Of a stretch of DNA of 11,084 nucleotides, positions 1-7,818 are shown one piece after another (within the stretch, counting starts at the first letter, position 1; every line of letters starts with the position of its first letter). This DNA comes from Terrisporobacter mayombei (GTDB lineage: Bacteria; Bacillota; Clostridia; Peptostreptococcales; Peptostreptococcaceae): NCBI RefSeq assembly GCF_014333445.1, contig NZ_JACRYU010000017.1, positions 1 through 11,084 on the forward strand, written 5' to 3'. Both the position numbers and the translations under genes were made by a program. The notes below the pieces were generated by a model. It was not told the DNA's origin. It made no database searches and worked only from the letters and a program-made list of their open reading frames with translations.

Positions 1-111
<111 letters not shown>

Positions 112-125
112 TCTTTTTTATTTTT

Positions 126-152
126 GGCATACTAATTAAGTATGTCTTTTTT
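126..152 (+). terminator. Intrinsic terminator of the upstream rRNA operon
   Basis: An 8-bp stem (126-133 with 139-146, one G-T pair) has a 5-nt loop and is followed by six Ts at 147-152. It lies just after the 5S 3' end, so it should end the upstream rRNA transcript and insulate glgP from it. Confidence 0.85.
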
Positions 153-285
153 ATTATTTAATTTATAAAGAATAAGTTAGAAAATAAACAAAACTTATAT
201 TATACAATAGATAAAAAGGATTTACAAATAAAAATGCCATTAAAATAAAAAATCATAAATAAATAAATTTATAGAATAAATATTG

Positions 286-314
286 TTGTAAAAGAAAAAT
301 TTATAAACTATAAT
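286..314 (+). promoter_or_regulatory. Candidate sigma-A promoter for glgP (distal)
   Basis: TTGTAA (286-291) and a perfect TATAAT (309-314) are separated by exactly 17 bp. Transcription would start near 321 and give a leader of about 140 nt containing the inverted repeat and both operators, so a repressor would act here as a roadblock. The region is so AT-rich that chance matches are likely. Confidence 0.4.
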
Positions 315-352
315 AACCTTAAAATAATGATTCTAAAAATGCATAAATAATG

Positions 353-381
353 TTAGTCGTAGAACTCAAACACTTTCTAAT
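353..381 (+). promoter_or_regulatory. Alternative weak glgP promoter next to the operators
   Basis: TTAGTC (353-358) and TCTAAT (376-381) are 17 bp apart. The -35 box is poor. The geometry is attractive, however: the first operator would lie about 15 bp after the start site, similar to the better-supported malE promoter. This and the 286-314 promoter are rival hypotheses. Confidence 0.25.
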
Positions 382-403
382 ATGGGGATGTTTTTGAGTT
401 CTA
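360..403 (+). repeat. 11-bp inverted repeat in the glgP upstream region
   Basis: TAGAACTCAAA (360-370) is a perfect reverse complement of TTTGAGTTCTA (393-403), with a 22-nt spacer. The arms are 33 bp apart centre to centre and lie immediately left of the LacI-type operators. It could be a pair of protein half-sites or an RNA hairpin if transcribed. No T-run follows, so it is not a typical terminator. Confidence 0.6.
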
Positions 404-429
404 TGGGAACGTTACCGAAAACGTTTCCG
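404..429 (+). promoter_or_regulatory. Two tandem LacI-family (MalR-type) operators before glgP
   Basis: Two imperfect palindromes, TGGGAACGTTACCG (404-417) and CGAAAACGTTTCCG (416-429), are centred on CG steps at 410.5 and 422.5, exactly 12 bp apart, and share a CG. They resemble the malE operators (consensus CGGAAACGTTTCCG). A central CG is the usual site where the hinge-helix leucine of a LacI-family repressor inserts. The likely binder is the repressor encoded at 7819-8853; CcpA is an alternative because cre sites are related. Confidence 0.75.
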
Positions 430-462
430 AATGTAAATGGTGAATCAGAAGGGGGATTATCT

Positions 463-2721
463 GTGAATTTATCAGAAATAATAAAGGCCAAGTGTAATAA
501 AGATATTTCGTGTTGTTCAAATGAAGAAATTTATTTTGCACTATTAGAAATTATGAAAGAGCTTAGTGAAAATAATGTAAATGAGAAGCAAGACAAGAAG
601 AAGCTATATTATATATCTGCAGAATTCTTAATTGGGAAATTATTATCTAATAATTTGATAAATCTAGGGATATATGATGAAGTTAAAAAAATTCTAGATG
701 ATAATGGTAAAAATATATCCGAGATAGAAGAGGTAGAACCAGAACCATCTTTAGGTAATGGAGGACTTGGAAGATTAGCAGCTTGCTTTTTAGATTCTAT
801 AGCTACTCTAGGACTTCCAGGGGATGGAATAGGCTTAAATTATCACTTTGGGTTATTTAAACAAGTATTTAAAAATAATTTACAAACTGAAGAAATAAAT
901 GAATGGATTGAAAAACAAAGTTGGCTAAATAAAACAGATATAACTTATGATATAGATTTTGATGGATTTACATTAAAATCTAGATTATATGATATAGATG
1001 TTATAGGATACAATAATGTAACTAACAAACTTCATTTATTTGATGTTGAAACAGTTGATGAAAGTATAGTAAAGAATGGGATTAATTTTGATAAAGAAGA
1101 TGTTGAGAGGAATCTTACTTTATTTTTATATCCAGATGATAGTGATGAAAAAGGTCATCTTCTTCGTATTTATCAACAATATTTCATGATAAGCAATGGA
1201 GCACAATTTATTTTAGATGAATGTATTGCAAAGGGATCTAATCTTCATGATTTATATGATTATGCTGTAATACAAATAAATGATACTCATCCAACTATGG
1301 TTATACCTGAACTTATACGCCTTTTAGTTGAAAAAGGAATAAAAATGGAAGAGGCTATAGAAATAGTTTCTAAAACTTGTGCTTATACTAATCATACAAT
1401 ATTAGCAGAGGCACTTGAAAAATGGCCTATAGCATATTTGGAAAAGGCTGTCCCTCAACTTGTGCCAATAATTAAAGCGTTAGATGAAAAGGTAAGAGCA
1501 AAATATGAAGATAAATCTCTATACATAATAGATAAAAATAAAAATGTTCATATGGCTCATATAGATATACACTATACATTTAGTATAAATGGAGTTGCAT
1601 CACTTCACACTGATATATTAAAACATAATGAATTAAATAATTTCTATAAAATATATCCTGAAAAATTTAATAATAAAACAAATGGGATAACATTTAGAAG
1701 ATGGTTAATGCATTGTAACCCAGAGTTAACTGAGTTAATTGAAGGATTAATAGGAGATGGATTCAAATCTGATGCAGAAAAATTACAAGATTTAATAAAA
1801 TATATTGATGATGAGGAAGTTCTTAAACAATTATTAAATATTAAACATGATAATAAGGTGAAACTTAAAAATTACCTTAAAAAAGTTCAAAATATAGATA
1901 TTGATGAAAATTCTATATTTGATATTCAAATAAAAAGATTGCATGAATACAAGAGACAACAGATGAACGCTTTATATGTAATCTATAAGTATTTACAAAT
2001 TAAAAAAGGAAACATTCCAACAACACCTATTACAGTTATATTTGGAGCTAAAGCAGCGCCTGCTTATACAATAGCAAAAGATATAATACATTTAATTTTA
2101 TGTCTGCAACAACTTATAGATAATGATGAGGAAGTAAGTAAACATTTAAAGGTTGTTATGGTAGAAAATTATAATGTTACTGCAGCTGAAAAGTTAATAC
2201 CAGCATGTGATATATCAGAGCAAATATCATTAGCATCAAAAGAGGCGAGTGGAACAGGTAATATGAAGTTTATGTTGAATGGTGCCTTAACCCTTGGAAC
2301 AGAAGATGGAGCAAATGTTGAAATTCATGAACTTGTTGGAGATGAAAATATATTTATATTTGGAGAAAGTAGTGATAATGTAATTAAACACTATGTAAAT
2401 GGAGATTATGATCCACTTGACCAATATATAAAAAATAAAAATATAAAAGAGATAGTAGACTTTATTATCAGTGATGATCTTATGAATATTGGTCGCGAAG
2501 AAAATCTTATAAGATTATATAAAGAATTAATGAGAAAAGACTGGTTTATGGGATTATTAGACTTCCAATCGTATTGTGATAAAAAAGAGGAAGCATTTAA
2601 AGCTTATGAAGATAGAGAAATGTGGTCAAAGAAAATGTTGACTAATATTAGTAAAGCTGGATATTTTTCTTCTGATAGAACTATTGCAGAATATAATAAT
2701 GATATTTGGAAGTTAAAATAG
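463..2721 (+). CDS. glgP: Glycogen/maltodextrin phosphorylase
   Basis: A PLP-dependent GT35 phosphorylase that uses phosphate to cleave terminal alpha-1,4-glucosyl units from maltodextrin or glycogen, releasing glucose-1-phosphate in the cytoplasm. The GTG at 463 gives 752 aa and has AAGGGGG 7 nt upstream. An in-frame ATG at 382 would place the two operators inside the gene and has no ribosome binding site, so it is rejected. Numbered from the GTG, visible motifs are LGNGGLGR (97-104), YPDDS (223-227), NDTHP (273-277), the HEYKRQ motif, and SGTGNMKF with the PLP lysine K602. The C-terminal GYFSSDRTI motif is present, so the enzyme looks intact, and length is near the family norm. No glycogen synthesis genes are nearby, and the gene shares an operator type with malE, so a maltodextrin role (malP) is more likely than glycogen turnover. 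Glu614 in [10 protein letters not shown] replaces a usually hydrophobic residue. Confidence 0.95.
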   Translation: MNLSEIIKAKCNKDISCCSNEEIYFALLEIMKELSENNVNEKQDKKKLYYISAEFLIGKLLSNNLINLGIYDEVKKILDDNGKNISEIEEVEPEPSLGNGGLGRLAACFLDSIATLGLPGDGIGLNYHFGLFKQVFKNNLQTEEINEWIEKQSWLNKTDITYDIDFDGFTLKSRLYDIDVIGYNNVTNKLHLFDVETVDESIVKNGINFDKEDVERNLTLFLYPDDSDEKGHLLRIYQQYFMISNGAQFILDECIAKGSNLHDLYDYAVIQINDTHPTMVIPELIRLLVEKGIKMEEAIEIVSKTCAYTNHTILAEALEKWPIAYLEKAVPQLVPIIKALDEKVRAKYEDKSLYIIDKNKNVHMAHIDIHYTFSINGVASLHTDILKHNELNNFYKIYPEKFNNKTNGITFRRWLMHCNPELTELIEGLIGDGFKSDAEKLQDLIKYIDDEEVLKQLLNIKHDNKVKLKNYLKKVQNIDIDENSIFDIQIKRLHEYKRQQMNALYVIYKYLQIKKGNIPTTPITVIFGAKAAPAYTIAKDIIHLILCLQQLIDNDEEVSKHLKVVMVENYNVTAAEKLIPACDISEQISLASKEASGTGNMKFMLNGALTLGTEDGANVEIHELVGDENIFIFGESSDNVIKHYVNGDYDPLDQYIKNKNIKEIVDFIISDDLMNIGREENLIRLYKELMRKDWFMGLLDFQSYCDKKEEAFKAYEDREMWSKKMLTNISKAGYFSSDRTIAEYNNDIWKLK

Positions 2722-2780
2722 AAAGTTAGTGGCTATGTCTACTATAGAAGATAAGTTTATATGTTTACATAGCTACTTTC
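2721..2780 (+). other. Imperfect long hairpin after glgP, not a clear terminator
   Basis: GAAAGT (2721-2726) pairs with ACTTTC (2775-2780), and GCTATGT (2732-2738) pairs with ACATAGC (2767-2773), with an internal loop between and a 28-nt apical loop. The outer arm begins at the last base of the glgP stop codon. No T-run follows, so it may protect the mRNA 3' end or be a weak barrier rather than an efficient terminator. Confidence 0.5.
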
Positions 2781-2809
2781 ATATAATTAAAAATATATGG
2801 TAAAACTTA

Positions 2810-2838
2810 TTGATTTTTATAAGTATGGGTGCTACTAT
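2810..2838 (+). promoter_or_regulatory. Predicted sigma-A promoter of the malE operon
   Basis: TTGATT (2810-2815) and TACTAT (2833-2838) are separated by 17 bp. The predicted start is near 2845, so the triple operator at 2854-2891 would lie at about +10 to +47, a classical position for repression. This makes malE the first gene of its own transcription unit. Confidence 0.65.
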
Positions 2839-2853
2839 TTTATTATCGGAGAA

Positions 2854-2891
2854 GGAAAACGTTGTCGGAAACGTTATCGGAAACCTTTCCG
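2854..2891 (+). promoter_or_regulatory. Three tandem LacI-family (MalR-type) operators before malE
   Basis: Three palindromes are centred at 2860.5, 2872.5 and 2884.5, exactly 12 bp apart, each sharing two bases with the next: GGAAAACGTTGTCG (2854-2867), CGGAAACGTTATCG (2866-2879) and CGGAAACCTTTCCG (2878-2891). The third is fully symmetric except that its centre is CC rather than CG. The array lies between the predicted transcription start and the malE ribosome binding site. MalR, encoded at 7819-8853, is the likely binder; CcpA could compete. Confidence 0.8.
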
Positions 2892-2932
2892 AGGGATATC
2901 AAGTATGCCAAAATATATGAGGGGGAAATATC

Positions 2933-4276
2933 ATGATAAAACTTAAAAAGTATTTAACAATTGCTTTATCTGCAGTTATGGCAACTGTAGCGTTAACAGG
3001 TTGTTCATCATCTTCTGATGATACAGTTAAAGATGATGGTGAAGGTTCAGTGTATTACTTAAGCTTCAAACCAGAACAAGAAGAACAATGGAAAAAGATA
3101 GCTGAAGATTATGAAAAAGAAACTGGTGTAAAAGTAAAAGTCGTTACAGCTGCAAGTGGTACTTATGAACAAACTTTAAAATCAGAAATAGCTAAGGAAG
3201 ATGCTCCAACATTATTCCAAATAAATGGACCAGTAGGGTATCAATCATGGAAAGATTATTGTCTTGATTTAAAAGATACAGAATTATATAAGCACTTATT
3301 AAATCAAGATATGGCAGTTAAAGATGGGGACGGAGTATATGGTATACCTTATGTTGAAGAGGGATACGGAATAATATACAACAATGCAATAATGGAAAAA
3401 TATTTTGCTTTAGATGGTGCAAAAGCTAAATCTATGGATGAAATAAATAACTTTGATAAATTAAAAGAAGTTGCAGAAGATATGCAAGCTAAAAAAGATA
3501 AGTTAGGAATAGATGGTGTATTCGCTTCTACATCTTTAACTCCTGGTGAAGACTGGAGATGGCAAACTCATTTAGCTAACTTACCTATATACTATGAATA
3601 CAAAGATAAAGATGTAACTGATTTAGATAAAATAGACTTCACTTATTCTGATCAATACAAAAATATATTTGATTTATATATAAACAACTCTACTTGTGCT
3701 CCTACTTTATTAGGAAGTAAAACAGTGTCTGATTCAATGGCTGAATTTGCTTTAGGAAAAGCAGCTATGGTTCAAAATGGTAACTGGGGATGGAGTCAAA
3801 TAGCAGAAGTTGAAGGAAATACAGTTAAAGAAGAAGATGTTAAATTCATGCCAATATATACTGGTGTTGAAGGTGAAGAAAAACAAGGTATTTGTATAGG
3901 AACTGAAAACTTCTTCTCTATAAATAATAAAGCTTCAGAAGCAGATCAAAAAGCATCTATAGATTTCATTGAGTGGTTATTTACTTCTGATACTGGTAAA
4001 AAACATGTAACTGAAGAATTAGGATTCATAACTCCATTTGATACATTTGAAGATTCTGAAACTCCACAAGATCCTTTAGCGCAAGAAGTTTTAAGATACC
4101 TAGGAGACAAAGATTTATACAATGTAGACTGGAACTTCGTATCATTCCCAAATCAAACATTCAAAGATGACTTTGGAGCAGCTTTACTTGAGTATGCTAA
4201 TGGAAATATAAAGTGGGAAGATGTAAAAACTAAAGTAGTTGATGAGTGGGCTAGCGAAAAAGAAGCAGCTAAATAA
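2933..4276 (+). CDS. malE: Maltodextrin-binding lipoprotein of an ABC importer
   Basis: An extracellular solute-binding protein (family 1, CUT1 type) that captures oligosaccharide and delivers it to the MalFG permease. The 447-aa product has a lipoprotein signal: basic MIKLKKY, a hydrophobic stretch, and lipobox LTGC (21-24), so Cys24 should be lipidated and anchored to the outer face of the membrane. A Ser/Asp-rich linker follows, then the family-typical start of the mature domain (VYYLSFKPEQEEQW). The region VYGIPYVEEGYGIIYNN is characteristic of sugar-binding members. The start has GAGGGGG (2919-2925) 7 nt upstream. Phe codons lean to TTC (12 of 20 by my count), unlike the TTT-rich neighbours, which suggests high expression. 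Maltodextrin specificity is inferred from glgP, malQ and malR; the fold alone does not prove it. Confidence 0.9.
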   Translation: MIKLKKYLTIALSAVMATVALTGCSSSSDDTVKDDGEGSVYYLSFKPEQEEQWKKIAEDYEKETGVKVKVVTAASGTYEQTLKSEIAKEDAPTLFQINGPVGYQSWKDYCLDLKDTELYKHLLNQDMAVKDGDGVYGIPYVEEGYGIIYNNAIMEKYFALDGAKAKSMDEINNFDKLKEVAEDMQAKKDKLGIDGVFASTSLTPGEDWRWQTHLANLPIYYEYKDKDVTDLDKIDFTYSDQYKNIFDLYINNSTCAPTLLGSKTVSDSMAEFALGKAAMVQNGNWGWSQIAEVEGNTVKEEDVKFMPIYTGVEGEEKQGICIGTENFFSINNKASEADQKASIDFIEWLFTSDTGKKHVTEELGFITPFDTFEDSETPQDPLAQEVLRYLGDKDLYNVDWNFVSFPNQTFKDDFGAALLEYANGNIKWEDVKTKVVDEWASEKEAAK

Positions 4277-4296
4277 ATATAGCTAATAGGAACATT

Positions 4297-4318
4297 AATA
4301 CTTGTAAGTGTATTTTTT
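4297..4318 (+). terminator. Weak hairpin with T-run just after malE
   Basis: A short stem around ATACT (4298-4302) and AGTGT (4307-4311) is followed by six Ts (4313-4318). The stem is only about 5 bp and includes a G-T pair, so termination would be partial at best. With the larger element at 4390-4491 it could lower transcription from malE into malF. Confidence 0.4.
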
Positions 4319-4389
4319 ATAATTAAGTAGACTATTATTAATAAAATAATATAGCCTAATTTTAAAAATATTAAATTAATTCAAGATAG

Positions 4390-4491
4390 AAAAGGCTTGG
4401 CCATAAATAACAGTATATTATCGTTAAACTAAATTAAGGATTAAGTCCTAGTTGCGTGATGAGGTAATGATATTTATGGCCTAAGCTTTTT
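4390..4491 (+). ncRNA. Candidate structured RNA element between malE and malF
   Basis: The outer arms 4390-4409 and 4471-4491 form a 20-bp stem with one bulged T (4482) and one G-T pair, and the right arm runs into a T-rich tract (4487-4495). Inside the 61-nt interior a second hairpin forms: AACT (4427-4430) plus AGGA (4437-4440) pair with the continuous strand TCCTAGTT (4446-4453), leaving a 6-nt bulge and a 5-nt loop. No coding frame is seen. It lies 56 nt upstream of malF within the presumed operon. It may be an attenuator, an RNA processing or stabilising element, or a small palindromic mobile repeat. The class is not recognised. Confidence 0.55.
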
Positions 4492-4547
4492 ATTTAACTA
4501 AACTGATTTTATAGCACTTACTTTTTATTAATAATAGGAGGTATAGT

Positions 4548-5393
4548 ATGCAAAAAACATTGAAAAAATATTTTGCTGTATTTTTATTACCAACAGTGAT
4601 TGCATTTGCTATTGCATTTATAATTCCGTTTATAACAGGATTATATTTATCATTTTGTGATTTCACTACAGTGAGTAATGCAAAATTTGTAGGTATACAA
4701 AACTATATAACTGCATTTGAAGCAAGTCAAAGATTTGTAGAATCATTCGGTTTCACAACTTTCTTTACGGTTATATCAATAGTAACTGTTAATATAATTG
4801 CATTTACACTTGCTTACTTATTAACAAGAAAGATAAGAGGTACAAACTTTTTCCGTACAGTATTTTTCATGCCTAACTTAATAGGTGGTATAGTATTAGG
4901 TTATACTTGGCAATCAATGATAAATGCTGTTTTAGCAAACTATGGAACGACTTTAGTTGCGAATGAAAAGTATGGACTTATTGGATTAATACTATTAATG
5001 AATTGGCAGATGATAGGATACATGATGATTATATACATAGCTGGTCTTCAAAATGTACCCACAGAATTAATAGAAGCGTCAAAAATTGATGGAGCAACAA
5101 AATGGCAAACTTTAAGACATGTAACAATACCAATGGTGATGCCATCTATAACAATTTGTCTCTTCCTAACACTATCAAACAGTTTTAAGCTATATGATCA
5201 AAACTTAGCTTTAACTAATGGTGCACCAATGCATAAGACTGAAATGCTAGCACTAAACATAGTAAACTCATTCTATGGAAGAAGTAATTTTGAGGGTGTT
5301 GGACAATCAAAAGCGGTTATGTTCTTTGTAATAGTAGCTCTCATTGCTCTTACTCAATTGTATTACACTAGAAAGAAGGAGGTAGAACAATAA
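4548..5393 (+). CDS. malF: Maltodextrin ABC transporter permease, MalF type
   Basis: An integral membrane subunit of a CUT1 carbohydrate importer that forms the translocation channel with MalG. The 281-aa protein has about six membrane segments (roughly 8-35, 70-92, 101-121, 142-166, 196-212, 256-273). The EAA coupling motif that docks on the ATPase is visible as EASKIDGA (176-183) followed by IP (194-195). It is the short Gram-positive form, without the large periplasmic loop of enterobacterial MalF. The start has AGGAGG (4536-4541) 6 nt upstream. The gap from malE is 271 nt and holds the hairpin elements; no convincing separate promoter is seen. The stop codon overlaps the malG start by one base. 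The substrate is inferred from context. Confidence 0.92.
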   Translation: MQKTLKKYFAVFLLPTVIAFAIAFIIPFITGLYLSFCDFTTVSNAKFVGIQNYITAFEASQRFVESFGFTTFFTVISIVTVNIIAFTLAYLLTRKIRGTNFFRTVFFMPNLIGGIVLGYTWQSMINAVLANYGTTLVANEKYGLIGLILLMNWQMIGYMMIIYIAGLQNVPTELIEASKIDGATKWQTLRHVTIPMVMPSITICLFLTLSNSFKLYDQNLALTNGAPMHKTEMLALNIVNSFYGRSNFEGVGQSKAVMFFVIVALIALTQLYYTRKKEVEQ

Positions 5394-6247
5394 TGCAAAA
5401 CGCAATTCCAAGAAAAAAAAGCATGGGAAATAGTGTTATATTTTTAATACTTTGTGCATTAGTAGTAGTATTTTTAGCTCCTATTTTATTTATAGTTATA
5501 AATTCATTTAAAGGGAAGTTTTTCATAAGTGATAATCCATTTTCATTTCCTACAGCAGAAACATTTGTTGGACTAACAAATTATATTAATGGATTAGAAA
5601 GAACGGGATTTTTAAGTGCTATAGGATGGTCATTTTTTATAACAATAGGATCAGTTGTAGTAATAATATTTTTCACATCTATGACTGCTTACTATATAAC
5701 AAGGGTAAAAAGTAAAGTAACAAGTGCTCTTTATTATTTATTTGTATTTTCAATGATAGTACCGTTCCAAATGGTAATGTTCCCAATGGTAAAATTAGCA
5801 GATACATTAAACTTAGCAAATCCAGTAGGGATGATAGCCTTATATCTGGGATTTGGAGCAGGATTATCTGTATTTATGTTTAGTGGATTTGTAAAATCAA
5901 TACCATTAGAAATCGAAGAAGCTGCTATGATAGATGGTTGTAATCCATTACAAACTTACTTCTACATAGTACTTCCAATACTAAAGCCAACCTCTATAAC
6001 AGTTGCTATACTAAATGCAATGTGGATATGGAATGACTACTTACTACCATATCTAGTTATAGGTTTATCTACAAAATATAAAACGATTCCGGTAGTAATT
6101 CAAATGCTTGTGGGATCAAATGGAAATAGAGATATGGGAGCTATGATGGCTATGTTGGTATTAGCGATTATACCAATAATAATTTTCTACTTAGCTTGCC
6201 AAAAACACATCATAGAAGGTGTTGTTGCTGGGGCTGTAAAAGGATAA
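5393..6247 (+). CDS. malG: Maltodextrin ABC transporter permease, MalG type
   Basis: The second membrane subunit of the CUT1 importer. The 284-aa protein has about six membrane segments (roughly 13-37, 78-101, 111-131, 143-166, 201-220, 248-268). Its EAA motif is EEAAMIDGC (175-183) ending at P195, and the C-terminus IIEGVVAGAVKG is typical of the MalG branch. The ATG overlaps the malF stop (TAATG, 5391-5395), indicating translational coupling and a balanced MalF:MalG ratio; AAGGAGG (5376-5382) lies inside the end of malF. The gene ends in tandem stops (6245-6250), and malQ begins 25 nt further on. Confidence 0.93.
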   Translation: MQNAIPRKKSMGNSVIFLILCALVVVFLAPILFIVINSFKGKFFISDNPFSFPTAETFVGLTNYINGLERTGFLSAIGWSFFITIGSVVVIIFFTSMTAYYITRVKSKVTSALYYLFVFSMIVPFQMVMFPMVKLADTLNLANPVGMIALYLGFGAGLSVFMFSGFVKSIPLEIEEAAMIDGCNPLQTYFYIVLPILKPTSITVAILNAMWIWNDYLLPYLVIGLSTKYKTIPVVIQMLVGSNGNRDMGAMMAMLVLAIIPIIIFYLACQKHIIEGVVAGAVKG

Positions 6248-6272
6248 TAAAAAGTATTATAGGAGGGACATC

Positions 6273-7754
6273 ATGAGAAGAAGTGGGATGTTATTACCTG
6301 TTGCAAGTTTACCATCAAAATATGGTATAGGAACTTTTTCAAAAGAAGCTTATGATTTTATAGATCTGTTACACGACGCAGGTCAAAGTTTATGGCAAAT
6401 TCTGCCTCTTGGGCCTACTGGATATGGTGACTCTCCCTATCAATCATTTTCTACTTTTGCAGGTAATCCATATTTTATAGACTTGGATGAATTAGTTAAA
6501 GAAGGTTTATTGTGTGAAGATGAATGCAATAGCTATGATTGGGGAGACAATGAAGAATACGTTGACTATGAAAAAATTTATTTATCAAGATTTAAAATAT
6601 TAAAAATAGCTTATAAACGAAGTAATATAGGTTTAAGTAAAAAATTTAATGCGTATTGTGAAAAAAATAAATGGTGGCTACATGATTATGCACTATATAT
6701 GGCAATAAAAGATTATTATGGTGGGGAATCATGGATAGAATGGAATGAAGATATAAGGTCAAGAAAAGAAGAAGCTATATTAAAATATGAAAAAGAATTA
6801 CAAGAGGAAATTGAATTTTATAAATATTTACAGTATTTATTTTTCAAACAATGGAATAAATTAAAAGCTTACGCAAATAAAAAAGGAATTTATATTATAG
6901 GAGATATTCCAATATATGTATCATTTGATAGTTCAGATACCTGGGCTAATCCAGAACTATTTCAGTTGGATAAAGATTGTATACCAATAGCTGTTGCAGG
7001 TTGTCCACCAGATAGTTTCTGTGAGACAGGTCAGTTATGGGGGAATCCTTTATATGATTGGGAGTACCATAGGTTTACTGATTATGAATGGTGGATAAAA
7101 AGAACAAAACATTCTTTTGAACTATATGACATTGTAAGAATAGATCATTTTAGAGGTTTTGATGAATACTATTCTATACCATATGGAGATCTAACAGCTG
7201 TAAATGGAACATGGGAAAAAGGTCCTGGTATAGAGCTATTTACATATTTAAAAGAAGAGCTAGGAAATGTAGATATTATAGCAGAAGATTTAGGATTTTT
7301 AACAGGAAGTGTACAACAACTTCTTAAAGATACAGGGTATCCAGGTATGAAAATACTACAGTTTGCCTTTGACTCAAGAGAGGATAGTGATTACCTACCT
7401 CATAACTATAATAGAAATTGTATAGTTTATACTGGAACACATGACAATAATACTATTTGTGGATGGTATAAAGAAATCAGTGAAGAAGATAAAAGAATGT
7501 CTATTAATTATATGAATAACAAATATACTAGTGATAATGATATACATTGGGATTTTATATGTTTAGCAATGAGGAGTGTAGCAGATACTTGTATAATACC
7601 AGTTCAAGATTATTTAGGTCTGGGATCAGAAGCAAGGATAAATACACCTTCAACACTGGGTGAGAATTGGAATTGGAGAATGAGGAAAGATTGTTTCTCT
7701 AAGAATATAATAAAGAAAATAAAGATGTTAACGAAATTATATGCAAGAATATAA
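6273..7754 (+). CDS. malQ: 4-alpha-glucanotransferase (amylomaltase)
   Basis: A GH77 enzyme that transfers alpha-1,4-glucan segments between maltodextrins and releases glucose, turning short imported chains into substrates long enough for the phosphorylase. The 493-aa length fits bacterial amylomaltases of the compact type. Visible family signatures are GYGDSPYQSFSTFAGNPYF near the N-terminus, GDIPIYVSFDSSDTW, RIDHFRGF with the nucleophile D291, AEDLG with the general acid/base E338, and THDNNT with D391 as the third catalytic carboxylate. All three catalytic residues are present. AGGAGGG lies shortly upstream of the ATG. It sits 25 nt after malG with no terminator between, so it should be in the malE operon. 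Cytoplasmic; no signal peptide. Confidence 0.95.
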   Translation: MRRSGMLLPVASLPSKYGIGTFSKEAYDFIDLLHDAGQSLWQILPLGPTGYGDSPYQSFSTFAGNPYFIDLDELVKEGLLCEDECNSYDWGDNEEYVDYEKIYLSRFKILKIAYKRSNIGLSKKFNAYCEKNKWWLHDYALYMAIKDYYGGESWIEWNEDIRSRKEEAILKYEKELQEEIEFYKYLQYLFFKQWNKLKAYANKKGIYIIGDIPIYVSFDSSDTWANPELFQLDKDCIPIAVAGCPPDSFCETGQLWGNPLYDWEYHRFTDYEWWIKRTKHSFELYDIVRIDHFRGFDEYYSIPYGDLTAVNGTWEKGPGIELFTYLKEELGNVDIIAEDLGFLTGSVQQLLKDTGYPGMKILQFAFDSREDSDYLPHNYNRNCIVYTGTHDNNTICGWYKEISEEDKRMSINYMNNKYTSDNDIHWDFICLAMRSVADTCIIPVQDYLGLGSEARINTPSTLGENWNWRMRKDCFSKNIIKKIKMLTKLYARI

Positions 7755-7756
7755 CT

Positions 7757-7785
7757 TTAGCATCTATTATGTGATAAACTAATAT
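7757..7785 (+). promoter_or_regulatory. Possible weak internal promoter before malR
   Basis: TTAGCA (7757-7762) and TAATAT (7780-7785) are 17 bp apart in the 64-nt malQ-malR gap. Each box matches four of six consensus bases. It could give low constitutive repressor expression. Chance occurrence is quite possible in such AT-rich DNA, and no LacI-type operator is nearby. Confidence 0.25.
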
Positions 7786-7818
7786 AGCAAAATACAATAA
7801 TGAGAGGATAGTGTTAAT

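Larger units (their letters stand above)
153..462 (+). other. AT-rich leader and regulatory region upstream of glgP
   Basis: This gene-free stretch between the 5S terminator and the glgP start is very AT-rich up to about 350. No coding frame with a ribosome binding site is seen. It holds two possible promoters (286-314 and 353-381), an inverted repeat (360-403), two tandem LacI-type operators (404-429) and the glgP ribosome binding site AAGGGGG (449-455). Nothing further is recognised in 153-285. Confidence 0.7.

Noticed and set aside
360..431. CRISPR or tandem repeat array
   Set aside because: The repeats here and at 2854-2891 are palindromic operators of 14 bp at a 12-bp pitch with no spacers, and no cas genes are present.
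4390..4491. Insertion sequence or MITE as the certain explanation for the malE-malF element
   Set aside because: The arms are inverted-repeat-like, but I see no target-site duplication and no transposase, so this remains only an alternative.
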